Positions 35,490 through 48,440 of a stretch of DNA of 64,000 nt are shown here, in pieces. This DNA comes from Dasypus novemcinctus (Eukaryota; Chordata; Mammalia; Cingulata; Dasypodidae). Below the pieces are notes generated by a model. It worked only from the letters and a program-made list of their open reading frames with translations. It had not been told where the DNA came from and did no database searches. The stretch lies in the NCBI RefSeq assembly GCF_030445035.2, contig NC_080682.1:29246770-29310769 (forward strand), in the 5' to 3' direction. The number at the start of each line of letters is the position of its first letter. The stretch's first letter is position 1. The translations under genes were made by a program, and so were the position numbers.

Positions 35490-35865
35490 CACGATGGTTA
35501 TTTTCATGGGTCGACATGGCCAGGTTATGATGTCTAGTTTTTGCTAAGCAAACATTACCTTGATTGTTGCAGTGAGGATATTTCATGGATTTAAATAATT
35601 AATAAATTGATTGCATCTATGATTAATGTGAAGTTTACCTTCAACACTAAGAGATGTGTTATTCAATTAGTAGAAGGCCTTAATAAAAGAAGTGATGAAT
35701 TTAGGAGTATAATTTCCATCTCTACTCCAGCCAGCCAGCTTTTGCTGGGGATTTAATTGACAACCTTCCTTGGTGTTCCCAGCTTACAGTCTGCCAATTG
35801 GATTTGGATTTGTGCATCCTCACATTACTGTGAGTCAATTCCTATGAAAATCTCACCACATATAT

Positions 35866-35905
<40 letters not shown>

Positions 35906-35980
35906 TAGATAGATAGATAGATGATAGATAGATGAGATTTCTGATCAATTTTTTTTCCCTTGAGTACTCTGACTAATACT
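35490..35980 (+). mobile_element. ERVL (MLT2-like) 5' LTR
   Basis: Begins with 'acgatggttattttcatggg' (compare TGTGATGGTTAA at 41420) and ends with 'gagtactctgactaatact'. It contains the GACA/GATA microsatellite. It pairs with 41420-41883. Its first bases have mutated away from TGTG. Confidence 0.8.
35871..35935. repeat. (GACA)n(GATA)n microsatellite in an LTR
   Basis: About eight GACA-type units run straight into about five GATA units at the A-rich late part of the LTR. Confidence 0.95.
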
Positions 35981-38900
35981 GATTTTAGTATTGTGAGCAG
36001 TTATTGAGAAACGGAAGGATGAGATTTTGGACAGTATTCTGAGGATTTAGGAGTTGGTTCTCTATCTTTATTACACTTGAAGGCTTAATGACTCTGTTTC
36101 CAACAATCATCATGGAACTGGTAGTCCACGGCATGGGTTGGCAATAGAGATATATAAAATATCATCATTGGATAAGGCTATTCAAATACATATGAGGTAA
36201 AGCTCTGGATTAGAAAGATTTTAACACCTCAACAGACTTTCTGGAGTTGAAAAGTATAATGATATGTCTGGTCTGGATGTTACTAAATACTCTGCATACA
36301 GTTTTCAAAGGATGAGTTTAATGCTTCAAATTTCCAACTTAAGTGCTGGATGAGAGACATGAAAGTTTCTTTGTGTGCCTTGAAAGAAAACTTATTTTGT
36401 GTAGCCATAGACTTGCAATTTCTGAAAACCAGGCCCAAAATCTTATTGTATGAGTGGCTGAATTACAACATAAAGTGAATTCCCAACCTTGCAGGGCATA
36501 TGTTGTAAAGTGAGGCCATTCATTGGAAATGGATAGGATACTACTGAAGATTGGAATGGGAATATTTGGATTGATATTAATAAAGATGGGAACATTAAAA
36601 TTTTAGATTCTGTTGAGTCTGTGCCAGATAAAACTGTAATGATCTTCCCTTAGGAATCAGACACCCAATCTTCAATCTCTACTGCAAACCTGTGCCTGTT
36701 AAACCTATAAAGACCTCTCCTAAGGAAAAATATCTCATACTTCTGTCTGAAGAGATAAATCCTGTTTCACTAGATGAAACTAAAATGGAATGCCCTGAGT
36801 TAGCTAGTTTGAAAGACACTTTAAAACTACTCATGACCCAACCCCATTGCTCCTCTTTTCTTCCAGACTTTTAATTAGACTTAAAGTCCCAAAAGGTCTG
36901 AAAATGTGAAACACAAGTTATGACCCATGAGGAGATGTGGAACATTCTGAAAGAACTGAATGATTATTCAATTTACATAGACAGAAATCATGGAAATATG
37001 TGTGGGAATGAATATTAAGAGTGAGTGAGAATGGTGGGAGGAACACAAAGTTGGATCAGGCCAAATTTATTGATATGATCTCACTAAGCAGAAATTCTGT
37101 ATTAGAAGTTGAACCTCAAGGAGTTAGAATAGTTAGAATGGGTTCTAACAGTTTGTTCTGGTGGTTAGCTGAATCATGGACCTAATGATGACCTATACTG
37201 CCTGAAGTAAAAATGCAGAACCTCCATGATATAATGTAGACAAGGGGATCAAAAAAATTAATGAGATTGGAATGCCAGAGTGGATTTATCATATAAAACC
37301 TGATCACCTACTCCAGGAATGTCTAGAGGAGACAACATTCACCAGGACTCTGTAGAATAAATTTATGAGACTAACCACATCATCCTTTAAGAACTTGGTG
37401 GGTAATCCTCTCTGTAAGCCATATATTAATGGAACTACTGTCACTGAATTTGTGTACATAATCACTACAGAAATGATCAGATGCCAGGTTGACAGAAGAC
37501 AAATGGCAGCACTTAACTGACAATGACAAGGTGGAAATTCCTACCATAATGTACAGAAGACTGAAGGAAGTAATCAAAATAGTCTGATTTACACAGACCT
37601 ATGACATTGCTTAGTAAGTCTGCAGTATCTAATAATAAAGTAGATGGTTGTTCTACTAAATTCTTACTTGAGTGGTATAACAACAGAATCTCTGGGTCAA
37701 GAGAACAAAAGCTTAACTTGAATTATAAAAAGCAGATATCCATGGACCTTTAATCAATTCCCAAAGTTAAGAATTTTTCAGACACAAAGACCCTTTAATG
37801 AAGAAAAGGTCAAGTCCCTTTGTGAAAGGACCCTGCTACACATCCAAAAATGTATACAGTTAACCTTCCTCCAAACCCTCCCCAAAATTCAATGACCTTT
37901 TACCAGGATAACAGTGCATTGGGGAAAAAGAAATAATCAGATAGTCTGAGGATAATCAGACACCAGCTCAGAAGTGATATTGAATCCAGGAGACCTAAAA
38001 CATCACTGTGGTCCAGCAATCAGAGTAGAGGCTTATGGAGGTCAGGTGATCAATCGAGTTTTACCTTTGATATTTCTTGCAGTGAGTCCACTTTTTCCAT
38101 GGATCCATTCTGTGGTTATTTCCCCAGTTCCATAATGCATAATTGGACTCAACACACCCAGAAAATGACAGAATACCCACACAGATAGCAGAGTGAGGGC
38201 TAATATGGTAGGAAAGACCAAGATGAATCCAACTGAGCAGCCTTTACCTAGCAAAACAGTAAATCAAAAGCAATACCTCATTCCTGGAAGAGTTGCAGAG
38301 ACTAGTGCCACAATCAAGGACTTGATGATTTTAGGTGTGGTGATTCCCAACACACTCCCATTTAATGCTCCTATTTGACCTATGGAAGAAAAAATCAAAC
38401 ACGAAAGAATCTTTGAGGATGGCAGTAGATTATCATAAACTTAGCCAGGTACTGACTCTAATTGCAGCTGCTGTCCCAAACATGATATCACTGTTTGAAC
38501 AAATCCATATATCCGGTAATTTACTTGGCACAGAGCTATAGATTTGGCAAGTGCTTATTACTTAATTTTTATTAGTACAGGCCACCAGAAAGAGTTTTCA
38601 GTCAGCTATTGAAGTAAGAAATATTATTTCATTCTCCTATTTCTGGCATATAGCAAATTTCCAGACCTTTCTCATGATCTAGTACTCAGGGGCTTAGATC
38701 AACTCCCTACCACAAGTTATCACACTAGTCCATCATTTTGATGATACCATGGTGACTGAATCTAGTGAGAAAGAAGTAGGAACTACTTTAGAATGATTGG
38801 TAAGGCATTTGTGTTTTGGATGGTGGGAAATAAATTTTAAAAAAATTTCAGGGTCCTTCCACTTCAGGAAATTTCTAGGTGTTCAGTGGTGTGGAGCATG

Positions 38901-41419
38901 TTGAGATAGTTTGTCTAATGTGAAGGATAAGTTATTGCATCTACCCCTTTCTAAAACCCAAAAAAGGACACAATACCTAGATGGACTCTTTGGGTATAGG
39001 AGACAACTTATTCCTTATTTGGGTGTGTTACTCCTGCCATTCACTGAGTGACCTGAAAACCTGTTAATTCTAAAGAGTAATGGAATAAGAGAAGACTGTA
39101 CAACAGACCTGGGTTGCCTGTGCAATCTGCTCTGCCACTTGCATCATATGATTCAACAGTTCCATTGGTGCTAGATATGTCAGTGACAAATAGAAGTGCT
39201 TTCTGGAGCATTTTGCAGTTCCTTATATAATAATCACAGAGCAGATCTTTAAGATTGTGGAGCAAATCCTTGCAATCATGTGTAGAGAACTACTCTCTTT
39301 TTGAGAAGAGTTTTAGCCTACTACTGGTCCCATGGCCCCCACTCCTGCTACATTATCTTCCTATAAAACCGTAACTTTTGCCTCTTGAAGAGTACCTTAT
39401 AATCAGTTAACTGAATGAGAAAAAAATCAGGTCTATTATACAGATGGTTCTGTATGATATAGAGATAGTGAATGGAAAGATGCGGCACTAGAACCACTTT
39501 CTGGAACACCCAAGAAGGACAATAGTTGAATGTAAATAAACCTGGTGGGCAAAACTTCAAACTGAGCAGCTGCTTGTTCTTTTAGCCTGGAAGAATAGAA
39601 GGAGTAATGGCTGGAGGGTGTTTATATGCTGATTCATACTCTGCTGCCAATAGTTTGTCTGGATGACCAGGGACTGGGAAGGAACATACTTAGGTAAATA
39701 GTAAAAAAGAGATCTGGGGAGAAAGATATGTGGATAGATTTCTATTAGTGGGCAATAAACATGGGATATTTGTCTCTCATATGAATGCTCATTACACTGT
39801 GATTCAGCAGAGGAAGACATTAATAATAAAGTGAATAAGATGACCCATTCTGTGGATACCAGTCAGCCTCTTTTCCCATTCACTGCTGTCATTGCCCAAT
39901 GAGCTTATGATCAACATGGTCATGTAGTAGGAATGGAAGTGATGCTTGTTTACAGCAGCATGTACTTAACTCTCCAATGCAGACTTGGATACAACTAGTG
40001 CTGATTGCCCAATCTGCCAGAAGTAGAGAAGTAGTCCCCACCAGTCTGGCAGCATTCCTCAAGATAATCAGCCAGCTAACTGGTGACAAGTTCATCTATC
40101 ATAGAAAGGGCAGTATTTTGTTCTAACTGTATGAAACATACATTCCAAGTAGCGGTTGTCTTTCTTTGCATGAAATTTTTCTGACAAAATTACTATCTAT
40201 TAACTATCAGGATGCCTAATCCACTGTCATGGTATTCAACACAACATTCCTTTTGAACAATGCATCTACTTCATGAAAAATGAAATGTGGGAAGGGGCTC
40301 ATACTCATGAATTTAAATGATATTACTATTGTCCCCATCACTTCGAAATAGCTGATATAATGGTGAATAGCTTCAAAGACTCAGTTAGAATACCAACATT
40401 TTCTCTTTCAAGGATAGGGTGATGTTTTTCAGGAAACTATATGCTATACATCAGAGTCCATTCCATGGTGTTTTCTCCTATAGCCAAGATTTGTAGGTGC
40501 AAGAATCAGGTTGTGGAAATAGGAGAGCACCTCTCACTATTATCCCTAGAAATCCATTAGAAAAAAAAATGTTTGCTTCCTATTCTTCAACCTTAAGCTC
40601 TGGTTGTTTACAGGGTTTAGATTCAAAAGGAGAACTGCATACACCAGGAGACATAACAATGATTACAGTGAACTGGAAGTTAAGGCTACTACCTTGTTAC
40701 TTTGGGTTCCTCATACCTCTGAAGCAACAGGCAAAGAAGGAAATTATTGTACTCACTCAGGTGATTGATCCTAACTATCAAGGGGAAATAGGACTGTTGC
40801 TACACACAGGAGGTAAAAAAAAAAAAGCTTGCCTGGAGTACAGGAGATCACTTAGGACATCTCTTAGTACTAACATGCTCTGTGATGAAAATTCAATGAA
40901 AACCGCAACAAACTGATCCAGACAGGGTTATTAATTGTGCATATGCTTCAGGAATGAAGGTTTGGGTCACCCCTCTGGGCAAATAACCAGGACCTGCTGA
41001 TGTGCTTGCTGAAGGAAAAGGGATTATGGAATGGGTAGTGCAAGAAGGTAGTTATAAATTTAAGCTCTGATCATGACAATTTACAAAATGAGAAATCTAA
41101 TGGTTATGAATATTTCTTCCTTGTTTTGTGGTCAGTATATTTGTAATTATATGCATCAAATATCTTTATTCCCTATCTTATCCCCTTGCCATATGATGTA
41201 ATTTGTATTAACTTCATGTCACAGTATTTAAATTATGGTATATTAAGTTTAATAGTGAATATTATCCTAAGATTTGTACACTATTCTGGAAAGTTAGTTT
41301 GGTTCTAGTTTTACAAATGTGAGTGTTGCTTGGTAAAAATATAATGGTTCCTACTTTTACATAGAGATTAAGAATGGTTTAAGGAGTCATGTATAGGTGC
41401 CAAATTGACATAGATAGAC
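35981..41419 (+). pseudogene. ERVL provirus internal region, gag-pol relics
   Basis: About 5.4 kb between two ERVL LTRs, with order gag-like (36150-37560), protease/RT (about 38190-39050), RNase H/integrase (about 39050-40130) and dUTPase (40497-41070). RT landmarks: a conserved entry region at 38193-38378 (VAETSATIKDLMILGVVIPN), and the catalytic motif as HHFDD (38731-38745), i.e. FDD in place of the usual Y-x-DD. It is followed by a VKDKLLHLPL-type stretch near 38930. An H-C-C type zinc-binding region of integrase is suspected at 39900-40030. Many stops and frameshifts throughout, so it is dead. No env is expected for ERVL. Confidence 0.82.
40497..41070 (+). pseudogene. dUTPase-like end of the ERVL pol relic
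   Basis: An open stretch at 40497-40916 contains dUTPase-type motifs in order (GDITMITVNWKL; FGFLIPLKQQAKKE; DPNYQGEIGLLLHTGGK). A run of A near 40816 (ggaggtaaaaaaaaaaaagc) marks the point where the frame is lost. The next motif, around GMKVWVTP (40955-40978), is in another frame. ERVL elements are known to carry a C-terminal dUTPase in pol. Confidence 0.75.
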
Positions 41420-41883
41420 TGTGATGGTTAAGTTCATGACGTCAACTTCACCAACTTATGATATCCAGATTTTTCCAGTAAGATTGATACTGTGAGGAAA
41501 TTTCATGGATTTAAATAATCAGAAAGCTGATTGGATCTTAGGCTAATTATATCTACAACAAAATTGGAGACTGCCTTCAACAATGAGAGATGTCTCATCC
41601 AATTATTGGAAGGCCTTAAAATGAGAGTTGATGACTTCAGCTGTCAGAAAGGAGAATTTTCATCTCTAGTTCAGCAGCCCACCATCTCCTGAGGAATTCA
41701 TCAAAAATCTTCATAGGTTTTCCCACTTTGTGTCTGTCTTTTGACATTTGACTTGCAAACTCCCATAGTGATGTGGGCCAATTCCTATTTTAAAAAAACC
41801 AAAATATTTAAATATATACATATATATAAAGACAAGTTATATATATATTAGTTAATTCTCTTTCTCTAGAGTACTCTATTACA
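41420..41883 (+). mobile_element. ERVL (MLT2-like) 3' LTR
   Basis: 464 bp from TGTGATGGTTAAGTTCATG (41420) to ...TCTATTACA (41883). It is similar along its length to 35490-35980 and, outside the nested insertion, to 8720-9591. No clear 5-bp duplication remains. Confidence 0.85.
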
Positions 41884-41899
41884 CTGATCAAGGAGTCAG

Positions 41900-42150
41900 T
41901 AACAATAAAGGAAGAATTAGTAACAGTAGAAGAAAAAGGTGAAGATAGAAGAAGAGAAAGAGAAGATAAAAAAGAACACAACAATGACAGGGGAGGAAGA
42001 GGAGCAGGAAGGAGGAGGAAGGGGAGGAAGAGGGAGTGAAAAAGTGGAGGAGGGAGAGGAAGAAGGAGAAAAGAAGAAAGACAAAGAGGAGGTAGCCAAA
42101 GATGACCAACAGAGGGAAGATAAGGAGGAGGCATTGTCAGAGGGAGAGAA
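41900..42150. repeat. Purine-rich (GA/GGA) tract
   Basis: About 250 bases with almost only A and G on the plus strand. The open frames on both strands here (Glu/Lys/Gly-rich or Ser/Leu/Pro-rich) are low-complexity artefacts. Confidence 0.85.
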
Positions 42151-42379
42151 AACTTTATATGAAAATTAATTAGATCAGTTATACCTACAATGATCTTGAA
42201 GTTCCAATACATTTTCAAGGTGTCAAACTAGAAAATCAGATTTTTTTTGGCAATGTGGATTTATCAATAAAGAAGATATTTGAGGTCACAAAAGTGAATA
42301 AGATATAAAAGTATATATTGAACTTCCACTAGTACTTAGAATGTGGAATCTGCAAAGAATATTTCCTGAAACAAAAGTT

Positions 42380-43440
42380 TTTCTAAAAAGCCAGATTATC
42401 TACAAAATCAAACTTTCCATGAGAAAATGAGAAAGATGTGATTGGAAGCATCCAATAAATTAGAATAGCAAGGAGACACAGGCCTCTCAAAGAAGAATTG
42501 GAATAAATGTACTGTTTCAACTTGGAGAAGATGTGAACACTGTACCAGCACATAGGAAGATTACAGATAAATTATAAAGGATTGCTAAAGGCACATATGA
42601 TTTAGATTTTCAGTTGCAAAGTGAAGAATACTCTAAAATCAAAGGATTTGCATTCATTCTCAGTATATTCTCTGCTGGTTTTTCATAGGTACTCATGAAA
42701 ATGACAATAGCCAGGTTGGAAATTTTTCAGCCAAGGTAACTGTGCAAACTACAAAAAACAGAATGTCTTCCTCTTCCTCTCTTATCAAATGAGGAACTGC
42801 TATTACTTTACAAACTATAGCTTTATTCTTATATTAGTTTTCCCTAACAATATATAAAAGTTATTGAGATACCCAATTAAAGAATTATTCTGAAATCACC
42901 AAATCAAATAGCAAAACTTCGTGTCCTTATACCTTCCCCCTAGTTACCCAATCAAAGACTAAATCATATAATCTAATGCCTAGGTTCTTTCTTAAGTAAA
43001 CTTAATAAAAAACATATTTCAGCATTGCATGTTTACTTCTTTTCTGCACTGAGAAGATAAACTAAACTGTTCAACCACATGTTTTCCTGGTGATTTTTGG
43101 GTAAAGAATATTACCATGCCACAAGATATAGTGGAGAAGACAACAAACTGTGTGAATACACCAGACATTTCTCCATACAGATGGAATCTATTAGAGAGAG
43201 TCTGAAGAAATGCTAGAAATAAAACTTTTATGAAATACAAACACATAAGAAACAAATAATTTCATCAACAGGATTATCAGCAGCCTCAATACAGCTGAGA
43301 AAATATTTAGCAACCCTGAAGAAAAGCCAATAAGTATGAAAAAAATCAAAAAGGATGTTAAAGAAACAAGAAGTGTGAGAAATAATTTGCAAATGCTAAG
43401 GGACAATATCAAGCATTTACAACAGATATAGTTACAGAAC
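42380..43440 (+). mobile_element. HAL1/L1-like 5' region and ORF1 relic, copy B
   Basis: Colinear with 16750-17770 (same strand and order, many differences). Stops in all frames. 42151-42379 holds nothing recognised. Confidence 0.6.
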
Positions 43441-43967
43441 GAAAATAGAAGTTGAGAATCCTAGGGAAGATCACAGAGTGGAGCTTTTCAGGACTCAGTT
43501 CTTCAAGCCAAACAAGTAGTAAACAGAAAGGACCTGTCTGAAACAACTGTTTTTGAAACTCCAGAGACCAGAAGAACACTGATCATCCAGGGAAGAGCTG
43601 GATGAAGAGTATGATTAACTATGGTAAAGGCACTAAATTGTACTTGCTGCAGAGTGGCTACTGGAGCCATCCCTTACTCTTACAACAGGCTCCTTTGGAG
43701 TCCATTCCCTAATTAACTCTCAGGTGGAAGAAAAGGATGTAAAAATTTTCTCTTCTTCAGGAACAGGGATGGGTATGATTGATCACGGATCATGTCTTTG
43801 TATTAGCAAATTATGATCACTGGGAGAGTAGCTTTGAGGGCAACTATTATTTCAACATACCACCAATAGAGTCAGTGGCAACCATTGTTTTATCTCAGCC
43901 CTGGCTAGAGGAAGTAACAGTTATTGTTTCAACACTTCCAAGACAGGGTAAGAGGTAGGAGAGATTT
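43441..43967. other. No gene recognised
   Basis: Mixed-composition sequence that may be the 5' UTR of an L1. No usable open frame. Confidence 0.4.
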
Positions 43968-43979
43968 AAAGAAGTACTT

Positions 43980-44353
43980 CTCCTTTCATCACTGTAATAG
44001 GTGTTGCCCTGTATGTACAGTGGCAAGACTATTTCTTTCATTCTTTCCTCAGTGTCTACAATCTTTTTAAAAATTTTTAATATTATTATTGCAGAGATGG
44101 ATGCTGGGCATTATATATCAGGGGTAGAGTGTAAACTACAAGGCAGACTATTATCAATGTGGTGCAGCAGTGCTCCAAAATGTCCTCACCAAATACAATG
44201 AATGTGTCACATGATGAAAGAGGTTATTGATGTGGGAAGAGAGGGGAGGGTGTGCGTGGGGTGTGGGGGCCTCATATTTTTTAAGGCAACATTTTTTGTG
44301 ATCTACATATATTCAAAAATAAAATTTAATTAATTAATTAATTAAAAAGAAAG
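43980..44353 (+). mobile_element. L1-end repeat family, copy 6, with 5' inversion
   Basis: Bounded by a perfect 12-bp repeat aaagaagtactt (43968-43979 and 44354-44365). The right part (about 44090-44345) is the G-rich tract and A-rich tail of the L1-end family on the plus strand. The left part (43980-44085) matches the reverse complement of 45433-45535 at roughly 85% by eye, so it is inverted relative to the tail. This fits twin priming. Confidence 0.75.
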
Positions 44354-44365
44354 AAAGAAGTACTT

Positions 44366-45060
44366 TTTCCTCAGGGTTATGGGGGAAAGTTTGATGAAGG
44401 ACTGCATTTTCTGGGAAAACCAGAAAAACTCAGCTTTGGGGATCCATTGGGAAAGTTCTTAGTACCCTTTTTGATCCCCTCCCTAGGGCACTGTGGAGAA
44501 ATTCTACACCTCTTTTTTGGTTCCTTGCAGAGTTTTGGCCTGGAAAAATTGACATGAGAGGGTATCTCCAAGGTGACGCTTCTGCCAGAATTTTCACTGC
44601 AGGCAAGAGCAGTTTGAGGCAGTGAAAAGATTGTAAAAAGTTAAAGAGGAGAAATTGGGGGAAGGTTTAGAGGGAGCAGTAGACCATGGGAGATTGTAGG
44701 GTATGTGGTTGAAACTATAATGGTAAGAAAACTCTGTAGAAAATATCATAAGGAAGGATTACCTATTTAAGGTATTTAATGGGGGCCATCTGGCACAGGG
44801 GCAGGCTTCTAGGGTGTGTGTGAGAGCTCATCTTGTCATAGTGTGTTATATCATTGGGTAAGACCCATTCAATGAATGGAAAGGTGTACCCACATCCTGG
44901 GGAGGCCTGATGTTCTCAAACAAACTTGGTGGCTCCCAATAGGGGAGGACAGTCTAGTGTATCAAGCCCTCAGCATTCTTGCAAGTATCTCTGAATCTGG
45001 TCCTTCAAATAGCGAAGCTTGGTTGTCACTGTTGGCCCAGAGGGAGGGGGAGAGAGAAAT
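44366..45060. other. No gene recognised
   Basis: Moderately GC. Short frames on both strands have no domains. It may be L1 5' UTR. Confidence 0.35.
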
Positions 45061-45450
45061 AGAATAGATGGAAGCGGGGTAACTGGTGGGTGATGGAAAT
45101 GTTCTACAAGATCATGCAATGGTGGATATAGGACAAGTTAAATTTCACCAAAAATGTATAAAAATCTACAGGCTAAAATGTAAACAATGTAAACCATAAT
45201 GTAACTAAAAATTTAGGAAACGGTACAGTCTAAAATATAAACCATAATGTAAACCAATCTGGAACCATGTATAATAGCTATGTTTCAATATCTTTACATC
45301 ATCTGCAGCAAATTTAACATGAACATGTAATAAAATCATTGCTAGGGAAAGGGGAAAAGGGTTGGATATTGAATATATGGGTGTCCCCTATATTGTATAT
45401 GTTACTTTATTGTGATCTAAAATTTCCTTTAGACAAAATTAAAAATTGGG
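45061..45450 (+). mobile_element. LINE-1 3' UTR
   Basis: Same layout as 30110-30440: 'gatgttctacaagatcatgc'-type start, 'gtaaaccataatgtaa', a G-rich tract (45350) and 'tcccctatattgtatatg'. Confidence 0.6.
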
Positions 45451-46070
45451 GAAAAATGTAAACCCTGAGGAAGAAATGAAAGAAATTGCCTTGCCACTCT
45501 ACATATAGGGCAACACCTATTACAGTGATGAAAGGTAAAATATCAAAAACAAAGTTTTATGATATTTTTCATTTTTAATGCCTCAATTTATTTTACTTTA
45601 GCTTAGTTTTTCTAAATTAGTAGGCATTCTATTTCTAAACTTTAAACTTATCACTACTATTTCATTTTCTTATTAATTGAATTTGGCAAAATATTAGGCT
45701 TCAGTTTTGAAGAAGTTTTGGACAACAGAGGGGTTCAACTATGGCTGGAGAGAAACACTGATGCGGGGTGTTATTGATGGGGTACACATGGTTAGCAGGG
45801 AGTTCTCCAGAGCATATATATATATAGGGTATACATATATATATATAGGGTATATATATATTGGATATTCATTGGGTATTTTCATAGTATTTACAGTTGC
45901 AAATGACAACTGAGGGAATGCTGAGTTCTTAGCCAGGGGAGCTCTGTCACATTCCCCAATGGAACAGCAACAATCCTCCAAATGCAAAGGCAAAGACCAG
46001 TGAAGAAGGATAGTCCAATAATGGGCCCTTACTACTGATAACTATGCTTATGAGCCTGTGTGCTTGAAAT
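45451..46070. other. AT-rich sequence with a TA microsatellite
   Basis: 45451-45535 is the partner of the inverted piece at 43980-44085. A (TA)n/(TAGGG) microsatellite lies at 45816-45862. No gene. Confidence 0.5.
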
Positions 46071-47345
46071 TTTGACTAGGCCTAGAGCTGCAGGGTGCCT
46101 AAGAGTTACATCCTGAGAGCCTCCATGTTGCTCAAATGTGGCCACTCTCTAAGCTTAACTCAGCATGTAAATGCATTACCATCTTTCTAGTGTGGGACAT
46201 GACTCCCAGGGATGAGCTTCCTTGGCACAAAGGGATAACTACCAAGCACCAGATGATAATGCAATGATAAAAAGTCCTTTTATAAAAGAGGGAAATAGTA
46301 AAGACAAATGAGATTATACTGCTAAGAATCTTCAAAAAGAGTTGGCATGTCATCAGAGGGGTTGTAATTACATATGCCATGGCAGTATCCCAGAGACAGC
46401 CAAAGTAGTTACAACCCAGGTATAGGTGCTTCTGAGGATGATGGAGGCACACAGGTTCTCTGGTCATGGCAGATGGCTGTGGAGTTCAGTGCCTTTTCGG
46501 TGAGCCTTATTTTGGTAATTGTGTTCCTGAGTGTGATGGAATTGGACTCAGGTGTGACCATTCTACACATGTCTCTTCTGTCACTTTTACTGAAACTTTG
46601 GTTGGTGCTAGGGTTGATGTATACCCAGAAGACTTAAATCTCTGGACTTGCCATGTGACACCTGGGCCCAGAGTCTCAGCTGAGTTGCAACTCCTACTTT
46701 CTGGTTCGTTGGGCTTATCCAGGTCAGGTAACAGGGAGGCAAAGATGGTCAAACACCACATAAGGGAACTGAGAGCATGTACAACTCCAAGCAGGAGAAT
46801 TGCATCCATCAACTACGTCGTTTCTAAGCCCCCTCTCAATATAGAGGTAGAGTGGACATCACTATCCCAGGGTCCACAGGATGGAGAATAAAATACGGAT
46901 TAGAGCAGATTTACTGGTAGTCGACTGTAGAAATATTGTGACTAGTAATGGAAGAAACTGTAGCATTGATCTGGAGAAATTGGACACAGTAGTTGCTGAA
47001 GGCAGGGAGAGTGAAGAAGAGATGTGATGTGGGAGCATTTTTGGAACTTGGGTTGTCCTAAATGATACTGCAGGGACAGATGCTGGACACTATATATCCT
47101 TCCATAACCCACTGAATATACTGTGGGAGAGTGTAATCTACAATGTAAACTATAATCCATGAGGTGAAGTAGTACTTCAAAATGTATTCATCAAATGCAA
47201 TGAATGTGCCACAATGATGAAAGAGGTTGTTGATGTGAAAGGAGTGGGAGAATGAGGTGTAGGGTGTGTGGGAAACTCTTGTTTATGTTAATGTAACATT
47301 TTTTGTGATCTATGTATCTTCAAAAAGTACAATATAAAATGCTCA
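46071..47345 (+). mobile_element. L1-end repeat family, copy 7 (longest)
   Basis: Plus-strand copy that extends about 300 bases farther 5' than copies 1 and 9 (from 'gcctagagctgcagggtgcc'). The G-rich tract is weak and the copy ends in an A-rich stretch near 47340. The open frame at 46466-46891 recurs in copies 1 and 9 at the same place but with different breaks, so it is not evidence of a gene. Confidence 0.8.
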
Positions 47346-47879
47346 AAAATAATAATAAAAATAGAAAGAGGGAGACTATCTTGGATAAAGGTCTGCCAGC
47401 CTCAAATACCCAGGAAAAGGAGATCTGTATCCTGAGTAACAGAAGGACAACCAAATTCCTGTAAACAGAGAAACACCTAAACAACTAAAAAGCAAATGTC
47501 CAAGACAAGACAGAGGTCCAGAAAGACAGGGAAAATCCTACAATCTATATTTGCTTGGACAGGCTTCTCAAATAGGAAGACTGAAGCTCAAGAATATCTT
47601 TGTCTCATATCCAGCTAGTTGCAAAACCCAAAAACAACCAACCAAGCTGTAAATCTGAGAGTTAATATTTTAAATTATTAAAATCTAAAGTGTGCAAAAA
47701 ATAATACAAAACAAAGGAAATGACCACCCATCCAATATGTGCAAAAAATAATACAAAATAATACAAAACAAAGAAATGATCACCCATCCAAAAGGATGAA
47801 AATACAGAAAATACCAATAAAGAGAATGAGAATGTGGACATACTGAACGAAGCACTTAAAAAGTATCTTAAAGATGCTA

Positions 47880-48440
47880 GACAAATATAAAACCATCTCA
47901 TATACCCCACTCCCCACATCCCTGACTCCTCCCAAATTGACAACTTCTTTCAATAGTGTGGTACAGTCATTGAATTTGATGAGTACCTTTTGGAGCATTG
48001 CTACCCAGTATGGATTATAGTTTATGTTGTAGTTTACACTTCCTCCCAGTCTGTTCAGTGAATTATGGTAGAATATATAATGCCCTGCATCTGTCCCTGC
48101 AAAATCATTGAGGACAACTCTAAGTTCCCAAAATGCCCCAATATCACACCTCTTTTTCCCTCTTCCTGCCTTCAGTAACTCCTGTGGCCACCGTCTCCAC
48201 ATCAATGATAAAATTTCTTCCATTGCTAGAGTCACAGTAATTCTATAGTTGAATACGAGTAAATCCACTCAAATCCATATTTTATCTCTCCATCCTTAGG
48301 ACCCTGGGAAGGCAATTTCCAATCCACCTCTAAATTGAGAGGAGGTTTAGAAGCTCTTATATTTTTAATGTAACATTCTGTGTGATTTATGTATTTTTAA
48401 GAAAAATAAAAGATAATAAAATTAAAATAAATAAATAAAG
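47880..48440. mobile_element. L1-end repeat family, copy 8, with 5' inversion
   Basis: 47883-48357 is on the minus strand. 48358-48440 is the 3'-most part of the same element on the plus strand, ending in AAATAAATAAATAAAG. In element order the two pieces are adjacent. This is a third twin-primed copy, inserted in the L1 at 47346-54400. Confidence 0.75.

Noticed and set aside
41808-42218. 136-codon minus-strand Leu/Ser/Pro-rich frame resembling a membrane protein
   Set aside because: It is the complement of the purine-rich low-complexity tract.
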